This document shows, piece by piece, positions 8,804-15,290 of a DNA stretch of 64,000 bases (its first letter is position 1; every line of letters starts with the position of its first letter). The translations under genes and the position numbers were made by a program. The stretch covers positions 62,001 through 126,000 of the forward strand of contig NZ_JASCQG010000008.1 of assembly GCF_030005555.1 (NCBI RefSeq), in the 5' to 3' direction. The notes below the pieces were generated by a model, which saw nothing but the letters and a program-made list of their open reading frames with translations, was not told where the DNA came from and ran no database searches. The DNA is from Empedobacter sedimenti (GTDB lineage Bacteria > Bacteroidota > Bacteroidia > Flavobacteriales > Weeksellaceae).

Positions 8804-9535
8804 TTAATCTTTTTCAACTCTATTATTCATTTCTTTTTCCCTTTGTTCTATCAAAGCATCATACTCTGCTTTTGTCATAAACTTTTTAGGTGTTAACTTC
8901 TCAAAATCAAAAGATTTTTCTTCAGATATGTTTTTTAAAACATAAGACATTTTTCTTTCAGTAATAGTTTTAGAATCTTTTGATTTTTTATTGATTATTT
9001 CTGCTTCTACAACAACATATCCTTTGAACTGAAAATAAATAGGACTAACTGTTAAATTTTGATGTTTCACCAACCAAAAATGATAATTACACGACGTATC
9101 TTCTGCAATAAATTCTTTTGCATCAAGACCTAAAACCTTTTTAGAATTTCGTGTTGGTTTAATAATAATCGTTTTAATTGAATCTTTTATATATGTTCCT
9201 ACTCCTACTGAATTTTCGTATGAATTATTCGTTTCAAAATCATTCAACAACCAATTAGGTTCTGGCTCTATTGAAATAAACGATTTGTTTTGTTCGTTAT
9301 TAATTTTCTCTACTAATTTCACAAGTGAGTTTAATGAATTTGCTGTCACTTCAACTTCATAAGATTTATTTAGCTCCGCAACAATAATTGCATAATCATC
9401 TGGCAACATATTAGGATTTTCAACCCTATCTAAAATCGTTTTCTGATGAAAATCGTATAAAAATCGATAGGCTTTTTCTTGCCCGAAAACTGCGCTCGAA
9501 AGTATAATTAAGGTTATTACAAATAGTTTTTTCAT
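8804..9535 (-). CDS. Secreted protein, tandem paralogue (GLPGLI-like)
   Basis: A 243-residue exported protein (signal peptide MKKLFVITLIILSSAVFGQ). It aligns by eye with the gene at 8040: FLYDFHQK near the N-terminus, EPNWLLNDFETNNSYEN, then KPTRNSKKVLGLDAKEF, a FWLVKHQNL segment and SPIYFQFKGYVVVEAE. The two genes are therefore a tandem duplication that has diverged strongly. The C-terminus is a charged helix (Glu/Lys/Asn). No catalytic residues are evident. The family has no assigned role; periplasm or cell surface is likely. Confidence 0.8.
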   Translation of the reverse strand: MKKLFVITLIILSSAVFGQEKAYRFLYDFHQKTILDRVENPNMLPDDYAIIVAELNKSYEVEVTANSLNSLVKLVEKINNEQNKSFISIEPEPNWLLNDFETNNSYENSVGVGTYIKDSIKTIIIKPTRNSKKVLGLDAKEFIAEDTSCNYHFWLVKHQNLTVSPIYFQFKGYVVVEAEIINKKSKDSKTITERKMSYVLKNISEEKSFDFEKLTPKKFMTKAEYDALIEQREKEMNNRVEKD

Positions 9536-9680
9536 TTTTTATGATTGGTTTTGAGAATCTAAAATAATATATATATCATTTAAAATGTGTTAATCTTTCT
9601 CTTCAAATTTGATAAAGAAATTCTTAATCATTTTTTAAATATTATCTTTAAAACATTATTGAATAATTTTATTACTGATT

Positions 9681-10256
9681 ATGATTAAAAAATTTTTACA
9701 ACTTGGATTCGTTTTAATTGGATGTTCTTCACTTTTTGCACAAACCGAAAAACCTTCGGAAATATTCTGGAAAAACCTCGAAAAACATTGCGGTAAAGCT
9801 TACGAAGGCAAATTACCCGAACATATTACACGCGATGATTTTGCGGGCAAAAAATTGACAATGCATGTAAAAAGTTGTTCAGCAAACGAAATTAAAATTC
9901 CGTTCAATGTTGGTGATAATTATTCGAGAACATGGATTTTAACGAAAAAAGATGGAATCATCACGCTAAAACACGATCATCGTCATAAAAATGGAACTTC
10001 GGAAACGATTACATTTTATGGAGGAACAAATACCAATTTTGGTTTCAAAGATTTCCAGATGTTTCCAGCCGATCAAGAAACAGCGAGCTTAATTGATTAT
10101 GCTTCAACAAACATTTGGTGGATTACTTTAGATGACAAAACGTTTAGTTACAACTTGCAAAAAGCGGGTTCTAAAACCCCTTTTAACGTCTATTTTGATT
10201 TGACAAAAGAAATAGCAATTCCACCTGCGCCTTGGGGTTGGGGAACGCCACGATAA
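9681..10256 (+). CDS. Secreted protein of unknown function
   Basis: A 191-residue exported protein with a signal peptide (MIKKFLQLGFVLIGCSSLFAQ). The mature part is rich in Trp, Thr and His, with two cysteines (FWKNLEKHCGKAY and VKSCSANEI) that could form a disulfide. It also has a HDHRHKNG cluster that could bind a metal, and ends in PPAPWGWGTPR. I recognise the general type (a conserved Bacteroidetes exported protein) but no named domain. A bidirectional terminator separates it from the convergent gene at 10279. Divergent from the paralogue pair on its left. Confidence 0.75.
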   Translation: MIKKFLQLGFVLIGCSSLFAQTEKPSEIFWKNLEKHCGKAYEGKLPEHITRDDFAGKKLTMHVKSCSANEIKIPFNVGDNYSRTWILTKKDGIITLKHDHRHKNGTSETITFYGGTNTNFGFKDFQMFPADQETASLIDYASTNIWWITLDDKTFSYNLQKAGSKTPFNVYFDLTKEIAIPPAPWGWGTPR

Positions 10257-10258
10257 AT

Positions 10259-10288
10259 AAAAGAGCTTTTCAGCTCTTTTATTTTTTG
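10259..10288 (+). terminator. Bidirectional intrinsic terminator
   Basis: AAAAGAGC/GCTCTTTT stem with a 6-base loop between convergent genes. There is a T-run on the plus side and an A-run before the stem, so it can act for both. Confidence 0.8.
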
Positions 10289-10905
10289 ATCAAAATATCT
10301 GCATTAATTGCTGGCGTAATTCCTAAAGGTGTTTTTTGCCATTTATCAGAATCTCTTGTTTTATACAAACATTTCGTAAGCAAAGCACCACTAAAATAAA
10401 TTGGGTTTTCAACTTTTGTTAATAACTCTACTTTAATGAAGAAATCGTCTTGATGTTTAATATTCAAATCTCGCAAATCCATCGAAAAAATATCATCTTG
10501 CTGGTATTCTTTTTTTACCATTACTTCAAAAGGTTTTTCTAAAATTGACTGATCTGGTATTCCTTTATTCATGGTTGTTAAATCGACTCTCAAAAGAATA
10601 GAATCTAATCTCAAACTATTACTAAAATTGAAATTAATGCGCTGAAAAGTGAATTCTTTTTTGGGTGCAGAAATTGGAATTGCAAATTCTTTGGTAAACT
10701 TAGGAAGCGAATCTTTATCAAAATTAATATCAGCAGTTAAACCAATTTGTACTGTTTTTGTCTTGGTATCCGAACCAACACGTTTCAACCGAAATTTGCT
10801 TTTATCATACAGAATGGTTTCGTGCAATTCTATTGTATCTTTTTTATAATCTTGTGCACTTGCAAACGTTATAAAACATAAAAAAAGGAAGTAAATTTTT
10901 GTCAT
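10279..10905 (-). CDS. Secreted protein of unknown function
   Basis: A 208-residue exported protein (signal peptide MTKIYFLFLCFITFASAQ). The mature part is beta-rich, with alternating hydrophobic and charged residues (FTFQRINFNFSNSLRLDSIL, LRVDLTTMNKG) and a conserved-looking RDLNIKHQDDFFIKVELL segment. This resembles domains that follow carboxypeptidase-like regulatory modules in Bacteroidetes surface proteins, though I cannot name the family. No catalytic motif is seen. It stands alone, convergent with the gene on its left. Confidence 0.7.
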   Translation of the reverse strand: MTKIYFLFLCFITFASAQDYKKDTIELHETILYDKSKFRLKRVGSDTKTKTVQIGLTADINFDKDSLPKFTKEFAIPISAPKKEFTFQRINFNFSNSLRLDSILLRVDLTTMNKGIPDQSILEKPFEVMVKKEYQQDDIFSMDLRDLNIKHQDDFFIKVELLTKVENPIYFSGALLTKCLYKTRDSDKWQKTPLGITPAINADILIKK

Positions 10906-11065
10906 CTATTTGGTTTTTAAATCATTTATCAATTTTATAAAATATAGATGTTCAAAATTCACAAAGATTACACAATAACATGTTAAAGTTCAATTAAGAT
11001 TATTATGAATTATTTTAAAAAAAATATCCTTTTTTTACATAATTTTAATAGAATTATTTAACTAA

Positions 11066-12394
11066 ATGAAAATAAAGTATCTTCTATATCTATTTTTTGC
11101 TTTAAATTCAATGCTAATTTCTGCGCAAGAAGTTGGACTAAAATTAGCTGGAGGTATAAAATCTGAAACAATTCCGTTTCAATTAATCAAAAATTTGGTT
11201 GTTATTCCTGTTAAGCTAAATGGCCATAAAATGAATTTCATTGTAGATTCTGGTTTAAATGAAACGATTTTATTTGGTCAATACAATGATGCTATCAATC
11301 ATAAAGCGCTCAAACAAATAAAACTAAAAGGTTTGGGCAACAATGATAAAGGAACAATTGGTTACTATTCTTCTCAAAATTCTATGATAATTGGTAAAAA
11401 CTTTTACAATCTAAATTTACCTGTTATCATAATTCAAGATCAAGATTTTAATTTATTTTCACGATTAGGAATTGATGTTCATGGAATTATTGGTTATGAT
11501 TTTTTCAGGAATCAACCTATTAAAATTAACTATTCAAAACAACAAATCACGTTTTACAAATCTATTCTCAATGTCAAAAAACTAAATAAATACGAAGCGA
11601 GCAATTTAGAAATTAGCTCAGAAAAAAAACCTTTTGTAGAGATAAACTTTACGCATCAGCACGATTTTACACTTCAAAAAATGCTAATTGATATTGGAAA
11701 TAGTGACGGACTTTGGTTATTTGAAGATCAGTTACCTCAACTAAAAACTCCTAATGATGCTTTTAGTGACGAATTAGGAAAAGGTTTTAGCGGTTCGATA
11801 AATGGTATAAGAGGCACAATAGAAAATGTAATGATAGGCAAATACCAATTAAATAACCCTTTGATCTCTATTCCTGAAAAAGAATCTATACAATTTATTA
11901 ATATTAAAAATAACCGCAAAGGTTCTATCGGAAACGAAATTTTACGACGATTTTCTATCATTTTAGATTACAATAATTCTAAATTTTATTTTCGTCCCAA
12001 CAAAAATTTTAAAGACGATTTTCATTACAACAGAAGCGGTTTAACAATTATTCATTCTGATTTTGACTGGAAAAAGGAAGAAGTAAAAGTAAAACTAAAT
12101 ATGAATAGTAAAACGATTCAAAATACAACAGAGAGTCAAGTAAATTATCGCTTTGTTATGAAACCTGTTTATAAAATAGAAGCAGTTCGTAAAAAATCGA
12201 ATGCAGAACAAGTTGGTCTCAAAGCCAACGATCAATTAGAACGTTTAAATGGAAAACTTGTAAACAAAATGACATTATCAGAGATTGAACATTTTATGCA
12301 AATTAACGAACATCAAGAAATTTCAATTGAGATCTTGCGAAACAATCAACCCATGAAGTTCAAATTTGTATTAGATATTCCGTTCACGGAATAA
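11066..12394 (+). CDS. Secreted retropepsin-like aspartyl protease with C-terminal PDZ domain
   Basis: A 442-residue exported protein (signal peptide MKIKYLLYLFFALNSMLISAQ). Two aspartyl-protease-like lobes follow: the first has FIVDSGLNETILFG with the catalytic-type Asp at 61, the second LIDIGNSDGLWLF with Asp 209. Both Asp-x-Gly sites are followed by the expected hydrophobic strand. A PDZ domain occupies about residues 365-440 (NAEQVGLKANDQLERLNGK). This PDZ-tailed aspartyl protease layout is common in Bacteroidetes; the substrate is unknown and periplasmic or surface action is likely. The second site is DIG rather than DSG/DTG, so activity should not be assumed. A terminator follows. Confidence 0.88.
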   Translation: MKIKYLLYLFFALNSMLISAQEVGLKLAGGIKSETIPFQLIKNLVVIPVKLNGHKMNFIVDSGLNETILFGQYNDAINHKALKQIKLKGLGNNDKGTIGYYSSQNSMIIGKNFYNLNLPVIIIQDQDFNLFSRLGIDVHGIIGYDFFRNQPIKINYSKQQITFYKSILNVKKLNKYEASNLEISSEKKPFVEINFTHQHDFTLQKMLIDIGNSDGLWLFEDQLPQLKTPNDAFSDELGKGFSGSINGIRGTIENVMIGKYQLNNPLISIPEKESIQFINIKNNRKGSIGNEILRRFSIILDYNNSKFYFRPNKNFKDDFHYNRSGLTIIHSDFDWKKEEVKVKLNMNSKTIQNTTESQVNYRFVMKPVYKIEAVRKKSNAEQVGLKANDQLERLNGKLVNKMTLSEIEHFMQINEHQEISIEILRNNQPMKFKFVLDIPFTE

Positions 12395-12426
12395 AAAAAG
12401 AGTAACGTTTGGTTACTCTTTTTTTG
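12394..12426 (+). terminator. Bidirectional intrinsic terminator
   Basis: GAGTAAC/GTTACTC stem extended by A/T pairs, with A-run before and T-run after. It lies exactly between convergent stops at 12394 and 12427. Confidence 0.88.
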
Positions 12427-13023
12427 TTATTCCTCTAATTGATTTAGGATCTTTTCTAACTCGATTAGATTCTTTTTATAATACATCGAAATCCACCATT
12501 TTAATAATAAAACGCAAATTAAAACATAAAAAAACAGTGATAAAGTAATGTATAAAAAGAATTGAAATTGATGTTCAAACTGAAACGAATTTGGATGCTG
12601 GATATACGAAATACCAACCAACATTAACACTAAAATAAAAATAATAAACGAATAAATACTGTAAATATCAATCGCAGATTTGTAATTATAATAAAACCAA
12701 TTGATGTTCTTTAACGAATTATATTCCAGATGATATGATCTTTTATAGAACTTAAAAATATAAATAAACGGAACCAGAAAAGTCAACGAAACACATAACA
12801 ATGTCCACCAAATTGTTAGCGAATTTGCTTCAAATAAAAAAGGAAAAGCAAATAGAAATACCAAACCTGATAACTGAAAATAAAACTCATTTTTCAAGGT
12901 TTTTCTTACTTTATCAATAATGGTATTTGCCTTTTGATTAAGCTTAATATTTGGATCTATCTTCACGTCTTCCGAAGGCTGATTGTCCCATTGTTTTTGT
13001 AATTCATCAAAATTCATAGCCAT
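12427..13023 (-). CDS. Four-helix membrane protein co-transcribed with an ECF sigma factor (candidate anti-sigma)
   Basis: A 198-residue protein. An N-terminal cytoplasmic segment (about 1-45, starting MNFDELQKQWDNQP) precedes four predicted transmembrane helices (about 45-65, 70-90, 112-135, 150-172) and a charged C-terminal helix. Its start overlaps the last 17 bases of the sigma factor gene, which implies translational coupling. A membrane protein in this position is typically the sigma factor's regulator. It lacks the zinc-binding HxxxCxxC motif of classical anti-sigma domains, so the assignment rests on gene order. The second ATG (13017) is an equally good start. Confidence 0.75.
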   Translation of the reverse strand: MAMNFDELQKQWDNQPSEDVKIDPNIKLNQKANTIIDKVRKTLKNEFYFQLSGLVFLFAFPFLFEANSLTIWWTLLCVSLTFLVPFIYIFKFYKRSYHLEYNSLKNINWFYYNYKSAIDIYSIYSFIIFILVLMLVGISYIQHPNSFQFEHQFQFFLYITLSLFFYVLICVLLLKWWISMYYKKNLIELEKILNQLEE

Positions 13024-13510
13024 ATTTTTTTATGATGATTTGTATTTTTTCTTTTGTTCTATTCAATTTTACACGCGCATTTACTTCTGATATTCCCAAA
13101 CTAGAGCTAATCTCTTTATAATTTTGTCCTTCTAAAAACAGAAAGATTAACGCTTTTTCTACTTTATTCAATTCGTGAACTGCTTTATAAAACAATTCTA
13201 ATTGTGTTTCCTTTTCGTTAGAATCTACCTCATCAACTTGATCTATATTTTCTAAAAAAGTATATCGATCAGCTTTTTTCTTTTCTTTTCTAAAATATGT
13301 TAACGCCGTATTCAGCGAAACACGATACATCCAGGTAGAAAATTTAGACTTTCCTTCAAAACGGTCAAAAGCCTTCCATAATTGCAAAACAATTTCTTGA
13401 ATCAAATCATTCTGATCTTCAGAATTATCCATATACATCCGAGCGACTTTGTGTAAAATCCCTTTGTGTTGTTCGATTAATTCGAGAAAATAAATTTGCT
13501 TTGCCTCCAA
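13007..13510 (-). CDS. ECF-type RNA polymerase sigma factor
   Basis: A 167-residue sigma-70 family regulator of the extracytoplasmic-function type. Region 2 is visible at about 10-85 (DLIQEIVLQLWKAFDRFEGK then KFSTWMYRVSLNTAL, which contact the -10 DNA and core enzyme). Region 4, a helix-turn-helix, is at about 115-160 (KALIFLFLEGQNYKEISSSL). The length is normal. It starts 6 bp after an 87-residue small protein and overlaps a membrane protein, so the three form one unit. The controlling signal is not evident. Confidence 0.92.
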   Translation of the reverse strand: MEAKQIYFLELIEQHKGILHKVARMYMDNSEDQNDLIQEIVLQLWKAFDRFEGKSKFSTWMYRVSLNTALTYFRKEKKKADRYTFLENIDQVDEVDSNEKETQLELFYKAVHELNKVEKALIFLFLEGQNYKEISSSLGISEVNARVKLNRTKEKIQIIIKKYGYEF

Positions 13511-13516
13511 AATAGG

Positions 13517-13780
13517 TTATTTTACTTTCTTTAAAGCGATCTGTTCATCATCGATAAATAGAATACAATTTACTCCAAAAAACTCTTGTAAAATATTCAC
13601 CTTAATTTGAAATTTTTCATTGTTAGAATTTTTCAAATGTCCCGTTAAAATTGGAGTTGAAAAATAATTGATTTGATAATCTTGTAATTTGTCATTCACA
13701 AAAAGTTTTTCGCCAGAAAACCAGTTATTTTCGATTCTAATTACATTATTTTCAAAAGTTGCTTCCCAAATAGATTTCAT
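13517..13780 (-). CDS. Small conserved hypothetical protein in the sigma factor unit
   Basis: An 87-residue protein (starts MKSIWEATFENN) without signal peptide or membrane helix, predicted as a compact beta domain with a W-FSGEKLFVN hairpin and an FFGVNC-LFID strand near the end. It ends 6 bp before the sigma factor start and is the first gene of that unit, so it may act with the regulator. I know similar small proteins in related genomes only as hypothetical. Confidence 0.7.
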   Translation of the reverse strand: MKSIWEATFENNVIRIENNWFSGEKLFVNDKLQDYQINYFSTPILTGHLKNSNNEKFQIKVNILQEFFGVNCILFIDDEQIALKKVK

Positions 13781-13852
13781 CGTTTAATTATTTTAGTGTT
13801 TACTAGTAAGTACACATAAAACAAAAACGTTACAAAAGTTTTGAAAAAAAAA

Positions 13853-14260
13853 TTATAATTCCATTTTTAACCAAATTGGCAAACTGAATTCCTCTAGTAA
13901 ATGCGCCAATTGAAACTCTTTGTAGGTATCTTTCGTTATCCACGCCATTTCTTCTATCTCAGAAGCAATTTTAAGCGTTTCTAATGACTTTAATTTAACA
14001 TGAAATACATTTGCATAAACTTCGGTATTCGCTTCGTTAACGGCTACAGAAGTGTGTTCTCCTAAAAATGTAACATTATGTAGTAAAATATCAACATTAA
14101 TCTCTTCTAAAAATTCGCGTCGAAGTGTTGTCAACAATTCTTCATCTTGCTCTCGTTTTCCACCAACCATCTGAAAAAATTTTGATTTCTTTTTTCGGAC
14201 AGCTAACATTCTACCTGCTTCATCTGTAACCAAAGCGTTCACCAAATAAATATGATTCAT
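13853..14260 (-). CDS. NUDIX hydrolase
   Basis: A 135-residue NUDIX enzyme, hydrolysing a nucleoside diphosphate linked to another group; the substrate is not predictable. The Nudix box is intact at about 34-56: G34, E40, then RREFLEE (R48, E49, E52, E53), which bind the metal. The chain starts MNHIYLVNALV and has the usual length for small MutT-like members. The ATG at 14260 is immediately preceded by fifteen copies of a 7-bp repeat, so the gene has no ordinary ribosome-binding region. A TATTTTTG promoter box sits at the far end of the repeat (14366-14373). Repeat-number changes would alter the leader and possibly expression. Confidence 0.92.
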   Translation of the reverse strand: MNHIYLVNALVTDEAGRMLAVRKKKSKFFQMVGGKREQDEELLTTLRREFLEEINVDILLHNVTFLGEHTSVAVNEANTEVYANVFHVKLKSLETLKIASEIEEMAWITKDTYKEFQLAHLLEEFSLPIWLKMEL

Positions 14261-14366
14261 CGTTATGCGTTATGCGTTATGCGTTATGCGTTATGCGTTA
14301 TGCGTTATGCGTTATGCGTTATGCGTTATGCGTTATGCGTTATGCGTTATGCGTTATGCGTTATGC
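14261..14366. repeat. 7-bp tandem repeat, fifteen copies, forming the leader of the NUDIX gene
   Basis: The unit CGTTATG repeats perfectly fifteen times (14261-14365) plus one base. In the direction of the NUDIX gene it reads GCATAAC. It abuts the start codon at 14260 on one side and overlaps the last base of a TAnnTTTG box on the other. Perfect short repeats of this length are prone to slipped-strand copy-number change. Confidence 0.97.
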
Positions 14367-14373
14367 AAAAATA
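14366..14373 (-). promoter_or_regulatory. Candidate -7 box of the NUDIX gene
   Basis: On the minus strand this reads TATTTTTG, an exact fit to the Bacteroidetes -7 consensus TAnnTTTG. A TTG occurs upstream but at 12 bp spacing, shorter than usual. If used, transcription would start within the first repeat unit and give a leader of about 100 bases made almost only of repeats. Confidence 0.5.
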
Positions 14374-14385
14374 AAAAGTTTGGAA

Positions 14386-14415
14386 CAAAAAAAAGCCTCA
14401 CAATAAGTGAAGCTT
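14386..14415 (-). terminator. Intrinsic terminator of the tRNA-Asp array
   Basis: Minus-strand AAGCTTCAC pairs with GTGAGGCTT (9 bp with one G-T) around a 5-base loop, followed by eight T. It lies directly downstream of the last tRNA gene. Confidence 0.85.
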
Positions 14416-14423
14416 ATAAAAGT

Positions 14424-14500
14424 TGGCGATCCGGACGGGACTCGAACCCGCGACCACTTGCGTGACAGGCAAGTATTCTAACCAACTGAACTACCGGATC
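14424..14500 (-). tRNA. tRNA-Asp (GTC), copy with encoded CCA
   Basis: A full cloverleaf on the minus strand. The acceptor stem is GATCCGG/CCGGATC, the anticodon stem CTTGC/GCAAG with loop CTGTCAC (anticodon GTC), the T-stem GCGGG/CCCGT, and the T-loop TTCGAGT. This copy is followed by discriminator G and a genomic CCA (14424-14426); the other two are not. It is the last of three copies in the transcript. Confidence 0.97.
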
Positions 14501-14543
14501 AGAAATTATAAAAAATATATTGTGTAAAAGAACGAACTTTTTG

Positions 14544-14617
14544 CGATCCGGACGGGACTCGAACCCGCGACCACTTGCGTGACAGGCAAGTATTCTAACC
14601 AACTGAACTACCGGATC
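14544..14617 (-). tRNA. tRNA-Asp (GTC), middle copy
   Basis: Identical in the 74-base body to the other two copies, with anticodon GTC. The 3' end after the discriminator reads CAA, so CCA must be added by enzyme. It is 117 bp from both neighbours. Confidence 0.97.
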
Positions 14618-14660
14618 AGAAATTATAAAAAATATATTGTGTAAAAGAACGAACTTTTTG

Positions 14661-14734
14661 CGATCCGGACGGGACTCGAACCCGCGACCACTTGCGTGAC
14701 AGGCAAGTATTCTAACCAACTGAACTACCGGATC
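14661..14734 (-). tRNA. tRNA-Asp (GTC), first copy
   Basis: First gene of the array in transcription order and identical to the others (anticodon GTC). CCA is not encoded. The upstream sequence differs from the inter-gene spacers and must hold the array promoter. Confidence 0.97.
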
Positions 14735-14797
14735 AAAATCTGTATCGATTTCGGATTGCAAATATAGGCGGTTTTCTGATAAAACCTAAACTTTTTT

Positions 14798-14831
14798 CAA
14801 AAAAAATCTCGGAAATTTTGCATCCGAGATT
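14798..14831 (-). terminator. Intrinsic terminator of trxA
   Basis: Minus-strand AATCTCGGA pairs with TCCGAGATT (9 bp) and is followed by a run of T. Confidence 0.88.
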
Positions 14832-14861
14832 CTTTTATTTCAAAATCAACGATTTAATTTA

Positions 14862-15179
14862 TTATAAAATCGCGTTTAATTTTTCTACTAATTGCTCTTT
14901 TGGAACAACTCCGACAACTTTGTCTACTACTTCTCCGTCTTTGAAGAATAAAATTGTAGGAATATTGCGGATTCCATATTTTGCTGCAACTTCTTGGTTT
15001 GTATCTACATCAACTTTACCAATAACTGCTTTTCCTTGATATTCTGTAGCAAGCTCTTCCACAACTGGACCAACCATTCTACAAGGACCACACCAAACAG
15101 CCCAAAAATCAACCATTGCTGGTTTTCCTGACTCTATAATATCTGATGCAAATGATGCGTCTGTTACTTCTAATGCCAT
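14862..15179 (-). CDS. trxA: Thioredoxin
   Basis: A 105-residue cytosolic thioredoxin, reducing protein disulfides with electrons from thioredoxin reductase. The active site WCGPC (Cys 30 and Cys 33) lies in VDFWAVWCGPCRM, and the cis-Pro loop is IRNIPT. There is no signal peptide, so it is the cytoplasmic type. It lies 111 bp downstream of dnaE on the same strand and has its own terminator. Length and motifs are textbook for the family. Confidence 0.97.
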   Translation of the reverse strand: MALEVTDASFASDIIESGKPAMVDFWAVWCGPCRMVGPVVEELATEYQGKAVIGKVDVDTNQEVAAKYGIRNIPTILFFKDGEVVDKVVGVVPKEQLVEKLNAIL

Positions 15180-15290
15180 AATCTTATATTTTTTTATCTA
15201 ATCTTAAGTTTACAAATCTACACAATTTTTCAGTTCATCAAAATTTGGAATGATATAATCTCTCAATTCTCTAATAGATGAAACAAATAA

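Larger units (their letters stand above)
14427..14734 (-). repeat. 117-bp tandem repeat carrying tRNA-Asp
   Basis: The three tRNA genes lie exactly 117 bp apart, and the two spacers (14501-14543 and 14618-14660) are identical, including AGAAATTATAAAAAATATAT on the plus strand. The repeat unit is thus tRNA plus spacer, a recent or homogenised tandem amplification. Confidence 0.93.

Noticed and set aside
14265-14465. Plus-strand frame encoding repeated RYALCVM heptapeptides and then a GRDSNPRPLA end
   Set aside because: It is made by the 7-bp DNA repeat, which is open in all plus-strand frames, and ends in sequence that is antisense to a tRNA; the GRDSNPRP-like end is a well-known false translation of tRNA genes.
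14261-14734. Repeat region considered as a CRISPR array
   Set aside because: The units are a 7-bp direct repeat without spacers and tRNA genes with identical spacers; no cas genes in the window.
14414-14761. Minus-strand frame repeating a DPVVQLVRIL segment three times
   Set aside because: It is a translation of the three tRNA-Asp genes and their spacers, not a protein gene.
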